64,000 nucleotides of DNA, from the NCBI GenBank assembly GCA_910574455.1, contig CAJSYZ010000007.1:5203974-5267973 (forward strand), read 5' to 3'. Positions 58,699 through 64,000 of the stretch are shown here, piece by piece (within the stretch, counting starts at the first letter, position 1; every line of letters begins with the position of its first letter). Position numbers and translations under genes: made by a program. The stretch comes from Trichaptum fuscoviolaceum (taxonomy: Eukaryota > Basidiomycota > Agaricomycetes > Hymenochaetales > Trichaptaceae). The notes beneath the pieces are model-generated. The model had not been told where the DNA came from. It did no database searches and worked only from the letters and a program-made list of their open reading frames with translations.

Positions 58699-59449
58699 TT
58701 ATCTGAGCTCACATAGATCACCGTCCCAAACTTTGCCGCAGTGAGTTCCTGCTTGGTTACCCTGGCGATCGGTGATAGCAGCCTTGCAGATGTAGAGCTG
58801 CGTGACTTGATTGCCGGTCTGGAACGATCCACCCCTGAAAGAAAAGAGGGTAAGATTGTTGAGAACGACTGTAGCTGAAGCTGAAGCTCTTAAGAACTTG
58901 CTCAACTGGGTTGCCTTTACCGAGGGCTTTGAACTTAGCGAGAGTGAACTTTCCACTGAAGGGAACCCATGTGAGGGTCGCCGTGCTTTCAGCGATCTCA
59001 AACTCTGGAATCTAGAACGCGAACACAGGATGCCGTCAATAGAAATCAGTTTAAACAACGGAAGTCTCCTACAAAATACTCCTTGCCACCGTAGCCGATC
59101 GCACATTGGCCTTGACTTTCGGCGCTGAACTTTCCTGGATCTATCGTGGGACTAAACACAACTCGTGGCCAATAAATTGGGCAGTGTATCACTTACGCTT
59201 TCCATCCTGAGAGACAAGACGTTGAAAGCGGTAAGAAATCCAACGTAGTGAGTATGGACAACAGATCACATACCTTGTAGTACGCGCGCGCAACGTAGAT
59301 GGGGTTTCCGTCGGGATGGACACCGCCCTGGATTTTGTTTGGGGCCAGGCTAGCTTGGGAGCCAGACGTCTGCATATTTGAGATCAGCGAGTCATTAAGC
59401 GACGTGAGTATATACATGATGTATGACGCACCCAGGTAATGAAAGACAT
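58699..59449 (-). CDS. DM9 / DUF3421 domain protein
   Basis: Six exons spliced on the minus strand: MSFITW (59432-59449), then GSQASLAPNKIQGGVHPDGN with PIYVARAYYK (a DM9 repeat start), a short DGKR exon, KFSAESQGQCAIGYGGKEYF, FEIAESTATLTWVPFSGKF, and finally GGSFQTGNQVTQLYICKAA ... QAGTHCGKVWDG. The two GG..G..(L/I)Y(I/V)A/K units with paired GYGG/HCGKVW ends are the DM9 (DUF3421, natterin-N-like) tandem. DM9 proteins in animals bind sugars such as mannose; the fungal role is unknown. About 160 residues in all. The frame requires a GC-AG intron before the last exon (58835-58901, donor GCAAGT); with GT donors the second repeat is lost. The stop is at 58699-58701. Likely a small soluble lectin-like protein. 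Confidence 0.75.
58835..58901 (-). other. GC-AG intron in the DM9 gene
   Basis: Donor GCAAGT (58896-58901, minus strand) and acceptor TTTCAG before 58834 give a 67-nt intron in the right phase to link PVE to GGSFQTG. The nearest GT donor (GTAAAG, about 58925) puts the conserved last exon out of frame. Confidence 0.6.
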
Positions 59450-60489
59450 GTGTGATGTTGATTCGATATTGATTCGAGGCTGAAGTGATGATAGAAAGCG
59501 ACACTTAGGTGCGCTGTTTTATAGAAAACGGTGAGGATTAGCGCTCTGACATCGGCCAAGGGGTCTTAAATTCTTGCTACTAAACCGCGGAAATGTGTCC
59601 TTGTAATTGTTGTCACTACCATGCACCACATACAGTATCTCCGACGCCACACTTCCAATCCATCAATGCCTCGTGGAGACTTTGTTCGCTTTGTGATTGA
59701 ATGGTCATACGTCGTAGCAAAGACCGCCCATTATCGAATATACGGGATAGGATAATGTGTTGCTACAGAGTTGAGTTCCGTTCGACACATGCGCAAAGGA
59801 GGTGCTTCCTTTTCTTCGATCGCGAGGAAGGGAGCGGCGCGTGTATCATTTTGGTGTCATTGACGGCTTGAATAGAAGATGAGTTGGATGCGAGAAAGGC
59901 AACGAATGTTATACATGGAATGAGGTCGACCAAAATCTGTGTCGGAACGAAAGACGATGAGACCTTAAGTCTCATATATTGCTGGATTTCAGGATCTAGG
60001 GCGGACATGCGCTCCAGGAGATTACAAAGACCATGTCGCTTCATCGCATCTGGACGCACAACGATTTTCACGAACGTAATCATTGTGCGCATGAGGGGTA
60101 TGAGCCTTAATGTAGGAAAAGAGACTTCGTTAATCCAAGGGGGTAGTATCTGTAGCACAGTAGGGCTCAGCAAGCGTTTTTCCTAGATCCGTTCCGTGGT
60201 TTATGCTTACCCTTGCGCAACATCTGATTTGTCAACGAGACACCAAAAGAGTGTTTCCGTTTGAAAAACAAGAGGAAAGCCTGCTATCTAAGGATTTCTG
60301 TTCTCAGTATCTACGTAAATGTACCTGAAAACGTTGGCTCACCTGGATATTGATAGGACAATCAGATGAACATGCGATATAGAAACCCTCTTAGCAGCAA
60401 GGTCTAACAAAATGTCCAATCCAGATGCGAACATGGTAGTTATGCCAAGACAGAAGTTAACAGAATAGAGGGGACTGCGGCCGGGTATA
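59450..60489. other. spacer between DM9 gene and MITE
   Basis: A minus-strand ORF of 136 codons (59763-60173) is open but I recognise nothing in it; it could be an exon of an unknown gene. Otherwise empty. Confidence 0.3.
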
Positions 60490-60665
60490 CTACTAGTACA
60501 TAGTAGTATGCCAGTGACGTTAACTTGAAGTTGAAAGTCGCACGTCCGGGAAAGTACTTTTACAGTAGTACAAGTAAGCTTACTAGTAAGCCTGCCACTG
60601 GCAGTGAGGTTTATTAAGTACTAAGATGGAATTTAATAAAAGAGTTACTACTATGTAGTCTAGGG
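60490..60665. repeat. MITE-like element
   Basis: TACATAGTAGTA (60497-60508) and its exact reverse complement TACTACTATGTA (60646-60657) bracket about 140 bases. Those contain GCCAGTGACGT, AACTTGAAGT (60522-60531) and an AAGTAAGCTTACTAGTAAG stretch like that at 35.57 kb. Size and ends fit a small non-coding DNA transposon. Confidence 0.55.
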
Positions 60666-60779
60666 CAGGCACATCTAATCCGCAACACTCTTCTTTGAAG
60701 TCGAACCCGCATGATTTTGGTCGAAAATATCTCAAATCATCGTCAATATGGTGAAAATCACTTTTAATACTCGTCGGCC

Positions 60780-62233
60780 TCCTCTGTGATTTCTATCAAC
60801 AATATCGATGGTAACAGCATTTCTGGATGAAGAAGAAGACAAACGCTGGAACGGTCCTCTTCTACTAGTATCTGAACCACTACATCAACCCCGCCTGCTC
60901 TATTCCGGTCGTGATTTTTCTTCCCTCATTCTGGGCACCGGAGGTGAGTAACATGCCTGCTTTAAGGTCCACCTCATCTGACGAACCGTCTGCGAAAAAA
61001 TGGTGTACAAAAAACAGAGGTATGTCACTGTGCTCTCGCGAACTCGTGCATCGTCAAGCTCCAAACACTTAGTAACCGCGCATGCCTTAGATGCAAATGG
61101 TTGTCCCCCTTGCGAAACACTTTGGCAGTTTTGGTGCAAGTCGTTGTCGTGGGTTACTCCATTGTTTTTGTGTGCTGATGAGAAAACAAAAGTTGAAACT
61201 TGTTATCGTGAAGCAATTCTCATGCTTCGAACGGTTGCGATGTACAACCGTGACCGCAGAGTTATTACCCTCCTCACGCTAGTTGCCGTCTGTGACTGTG
61301 CCGTCGGCCTGTCTATTGTACGCACTTCATCGTGTACTCGGGGTTCTGTCAGATTCATACAGAGATAGTGGTCCGTTACCGGGCCATCTACACACGTCGA
61401 TCCTTCACCCGAGATGTTACGTTTAGTCGGGTGCGCTAATATATGTAGCTCCTGACAAAGACGCGTTAGTACCTCCTTTTGTATCAGTGGGCAACTAAGA
61501 TGGAATTTGCTTGTATACAAACAGAGCAATTAGTATGTGGTCACCATCCCTTTCCTTTGACTCAGATACGGGTTGCTGACGTTTGATGGCGAATACGCAG
61601 AGATATCAAGGGCCTGGATCGGCTTGCTGGTCATTGACACCCATTTAGTTATCCTCATGCTTCTAAAGGCTAGCAAAAGGAGCTTGGGAACAAGCAGGCT
61701 TTTTTCCATTATACTCAGAGATGGTGAAGTCGATGATGTTTTTCGTCCCACCTCATCAGTTTCTCTAACCCAAAGATAATTATAGGTACGGTGTACTACT
61801 TGTGAGTCTAAGAACGAGATATGAATTAGGACCTACTCGCTTTCATCCTGATTAATTTAGCGTGGTATCACGTCGTTGTTGATTCTATCATGTATCTTAT
61901 CTTTGACTGTGAATGTCCTAGATACTACCCTTGATCTCAGATTTATAGACATTCCTTTAGCTCCCTGATGTTCCAGTGCGTCCCACGTCTAATTGCTATT
62001 CCCCTCTGCTGAAACACTTTCTTAATTTTCCCTCTTATCTTCTCCAGGACCCCTTCAGAGGTTTCAGTGCAGCCTCCGTAGCAATGTAAGCAAGCTTCCG
62101 AAACTATGATTTGCCTCAGTCGAGATTCTTACCTTAAACACCCCGCACAATATCGTCATCTCTGAGCTCGAGGTTTCTGATAAATGTCGAGAAATGGTTT
62201 CAAAAGGAGTTGATTACGGCTATTAAACATTAA
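60780..62233 (+). pseudogene. DUF6533 membrane protein, copy F (damaged)
   Basis: Remote member of the array at 8.6-28 kb, most like copy A. Exon 3 (ending at 60943 with FLPSFWAPE) aligns with copy A but has an in-frame TAG at 60866-60868, and its front half, where YYDYLLTF should be, is not readable. Beyond it the reading recovers: PLRNTLAVLVQVVVV (from 61091), MLRTVAMYNRDRRVITLL, WSVTGPST, ARAWIGLLVIDTHLVILM, TVYYL, FRGFSAASVAM, and the last exon SSSLSSRFLINVEKWF with stop at 62231-62233. Exons 1 and 2 were not found. The damage sits at the 5' end; the remaining exon borders, including the micro-exon position, are preserved, so loss of function looks recent. Confidence 0.68.
61018..61019 (+). 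other. micro-exon position in copy F (AG)
   Basis: CAG|AG|GTATGT lies between exon 3 (ends 60943) and the exon at 61091 (A TGC AAA), giving AGA (Arg) instead of Gly. Flanking introns would be 74 and 71 nt. Confidence 0.5.
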
Positions 62234-62620
62234 TATTGTTGATCGAAGTGTTTGCGAACCTCTGTAACTAGTCCTTGAGGTCTTCGCTTTCTCAGAATAG
62301 ATCTACTGGATTCACCAATCCTTCATTGTTCACGGGATGAGTCATACCCTACACCAGTGCGACATCAATGATCACGCTATTCCTTCAAAGCTCCTCAAGT
62401 ACCATTAAACGATTCAACAGGAAGGAACAACTCGTTTTTGTACAAACACATATTAATTATTCTGCTGTATTTCCTACTCTGCTAGACTTCGCTCCGTTCA
62501 TTCCAGATGAGTTGAACAGAGATTCCAAGACAAGGGCGCGAACGACGACGAATCATACAACAAAAACAAGACAAGGAAAATGGACGAAGCAGGCGAAAAG
62601 TAACAAAGGGAAAGCAGATA
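62234..62620. other. spacer
   Basis: 3' flank of the EB1 gene; nothing else seen. Confidence 0.3.
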
Positions 62621-63736
62621 TCAGAAAGTTTCCTCTTCATCCAACGTTTGTTGTGCTTCTGGAACTTCGAATCCGTCCTGTAAATTCGTGAATTTAGGAT
62701 TTGACGCGAGGGAAGAATAAGTTATTCTGAACGCGCCTCGGTTGAATATAAAATTGTTTGAATCTCCTTCAGTACACCCGAGTCCCTCTTCGTCTCTAGA
62801 TCCTCTTCTAGCTGTTGTTGCACAAGGATCTCAATGTCGCGGAGCTTATAAAAAAGGATTAACATCTTGTGTCAACTATAACCCCATCGTATGGGATCGA
62901 ATGAAAACGGCTCTGCACACCTTTGCGAAATAAAAGTCCCGCTCCCTCTCCAGCCCCTCCAAATGTTGGCTCATTTCGGCGTTCTGCGCACGGAGATTCA
63001 TGACTAGCTCGTTCGTCGCGGAGGCAGCCCGCGGACCACCGATGGGCGTCTTCCCTCGTGCGGGCTGTCCGTGTGCGTGCAGGCCGGTGCGGCCTGTGGA
63101 GATGGGCGCGACCGTCGCGGGTGTGTCAACAGGGACACCTTTTCGTCTCTCGGCCGCGTTGTACTGATCCCCACCGTAGTTAGCGTCCCAGAATCTCTTC
63201 AGCCACTGCATAAACTCCAAGTTGTCCCTGAGGAGAAGGGACGATTGATCAGGAAGGGAAGAGCGAGCGAGCCACTCGCGTGCACAGCGTTAAAAGGCCA
63301 CTCACTGCATCTTGCATTTCACCAGTCTCTCCACCGGTATAGGCTATGTGCAACATCGTCAGAGTAATTCGTGTGTATAGCAGCTGGTCGCACACCTTGT
63401 CTATCTTCTTCGTCTTGAAAAAAGTTTGCAACACTTTGTAATTTTGCAGGTACTCGTACTCTTGCTTCGCATTCATCTTTACGCGAGACATTGGCACATC
63501 ACCTATTCATCGGTAAGATATCGCGTCTCATTAAAGCAATAAAGCCAATGTTCACTCGAAATTGCTCTCAGAGCATCCCTAGCAACTGGCGATCCAAATC
63601 AGAACGCGTGCTTACCATAGATTGAGTCCAATACTTGACAATACGCGGCACCTGTCCCGCATTGTTCAATCTTTGTGTAGTTCAGAGCCAGGAGATTGTT
63701 CAGCCAGGCCAGAAGCTCTGTTCTCGACTCTCCCAT
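62621..63736 (-). CDS. EB1 / Bim1 family microtubule plus-end protein
   Basis: Start at 63734-63736. Exons run 63616-63736 (ESRTELLAWLNNLLALNYTK), then from 63502 RVKMNAKQEYEYLQNYKVLQ and, after an intron, PIPVERLVKCKMQ (a calponin-homology domain). The next begins DNLEFMQWLKRFWDANYGG with a long linker, then NLRAQNAEMSQHLEGLERER (coiled coil), then LRDIEILVQQQLEEDLETK, the EB-homology four-helix part. The final exon is 62621-62677 (GFEVPEAQQTLDEEETF), with the stop at 62621-62623. EB1 proteins track growing microtubule ends and recruit +TIPs; here the C-terminus ends in an acidic EEETF instead of the EEY/F of animals. The last intron (62678-62736) begins with GC, not GT. Start and all domains are as expected for the family. 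Confidence 0.9.
62678..62736 (-). other. GC-AG intron in the EB1 gene
   Basis: Exon ...YSTE ends at 62737 and DGFEVPE begins at 62677; the 59-nt intron between starts GCGCGT and ends TTACAG on the minus strand. Reading through gives an early TAA, so splicing is needed to reach the conserved acidic tail. Confidence 0.6.
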
Positions 63737-64000
63737 CGTTCAAACGAGCGACAAAAATGTAGGTGAAGGAAGTGGTTGAGGGTAAAAGGCTTTCTGACAC
63801 TCCGCCAGTGGGACTTCGTCGTGATTGAGCGATTCTACTGACGTAATCCCACGTCACGTGCAGTCGACGCGGTACGCGACGCGCATTTTCTTCTCTTTTT
63901 AATTCACTACGGACAAATTATGCCCGGCATTACATTGAAATATGGCTAGACTTTGGCCTTGATGTTTTTGGACAACAATAATCTACAAGGAATAATGATA

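Noticed and set aside
1..64000. CRISPR arrays, rRNA, operons, prophage
   Set aside because: None seen; intron structure and gene content are eukaryotic.

Overview
The window looks like nuclear DNA of a filamentous basidiomycete, probably an agaricomycete. Genes carry many 50-75 nt GT-AG introns, and the gene content includes a tandem DUF6533 family, a large DUF6570/Helitron-type transposase, a DM9-domain protein and an F-box/LRR protein. Both strands are densely used and the ends of the window are ordinary housekeeping sequence. All calls come from reading translations and splice signals by eye; no database search was run.

Left part (1-8 kb): the 3' part of a class II aldolase gene, an F-box protein (-), a Bub2-type TBC-domain GAP (-), and an RNase H1 gene (+) that shares a short divergent promoter with bub2. 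Positions 8.6-28.2 kb hold a head-to-tail array of five DUF6533 membrane-protein genes (A to E) plus a 3' relict. The array is interrupted between copies D and E by a 21.4-25.9 kb island of three fused, intron-containing fragments of unrelated housekeeping genes: CLF1/Crooked-neck, alpha-1,3-glucan synthase and TFIIF-alpha. A sixth, broken DUF6533 copy (F) sits at 60.8-62.2 kb. Every copy appears to need a two-nucleotide internal exon (AG|GG|GT, or AG|AG|GT in F) to keep its frame.

Middle (28.6-34.5 kb): a dual-specificity phosphatase (-) and a large PLP-dependent amino acid decarboxylase with an appended C-terminal domain (-).

Right-centre (35-57 kb) is mobile and accessory. An intact 7.3-kb Helitron Rep/helicase gene (43.9-51.2 kb) lies in a tight run of plus-strand genes: a KOW-domain protein upstream, and an unknown five-exon gene, a nucleotidyltransferase-like gene and a ~100-residue ORF downstream. 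To the left are a minus-strand ORF related in layout to the nucleotidyltransferase-like gene, a small helical protein with a C-terminal membrane segment, and a 200-bp inverted copy of part of the Helitron gene. MITE-like repeats and a perfect 13-bp inverted repeat are scattered around. The right end (58.7-63.7 kb) has a DM9/DUF3421 gene (-), DUF6533 copy F, and an EB1/Bim1 microtubule plus-end protein (-).

Main points for a reader: the conserved 2-nt micro-exon, the chimeric pseudogene island, the Helitron and its possible cargo, a dispersed 10-mer (AACTTGAAGT) found repeatedly in the spacers, and three GC-AG introns.
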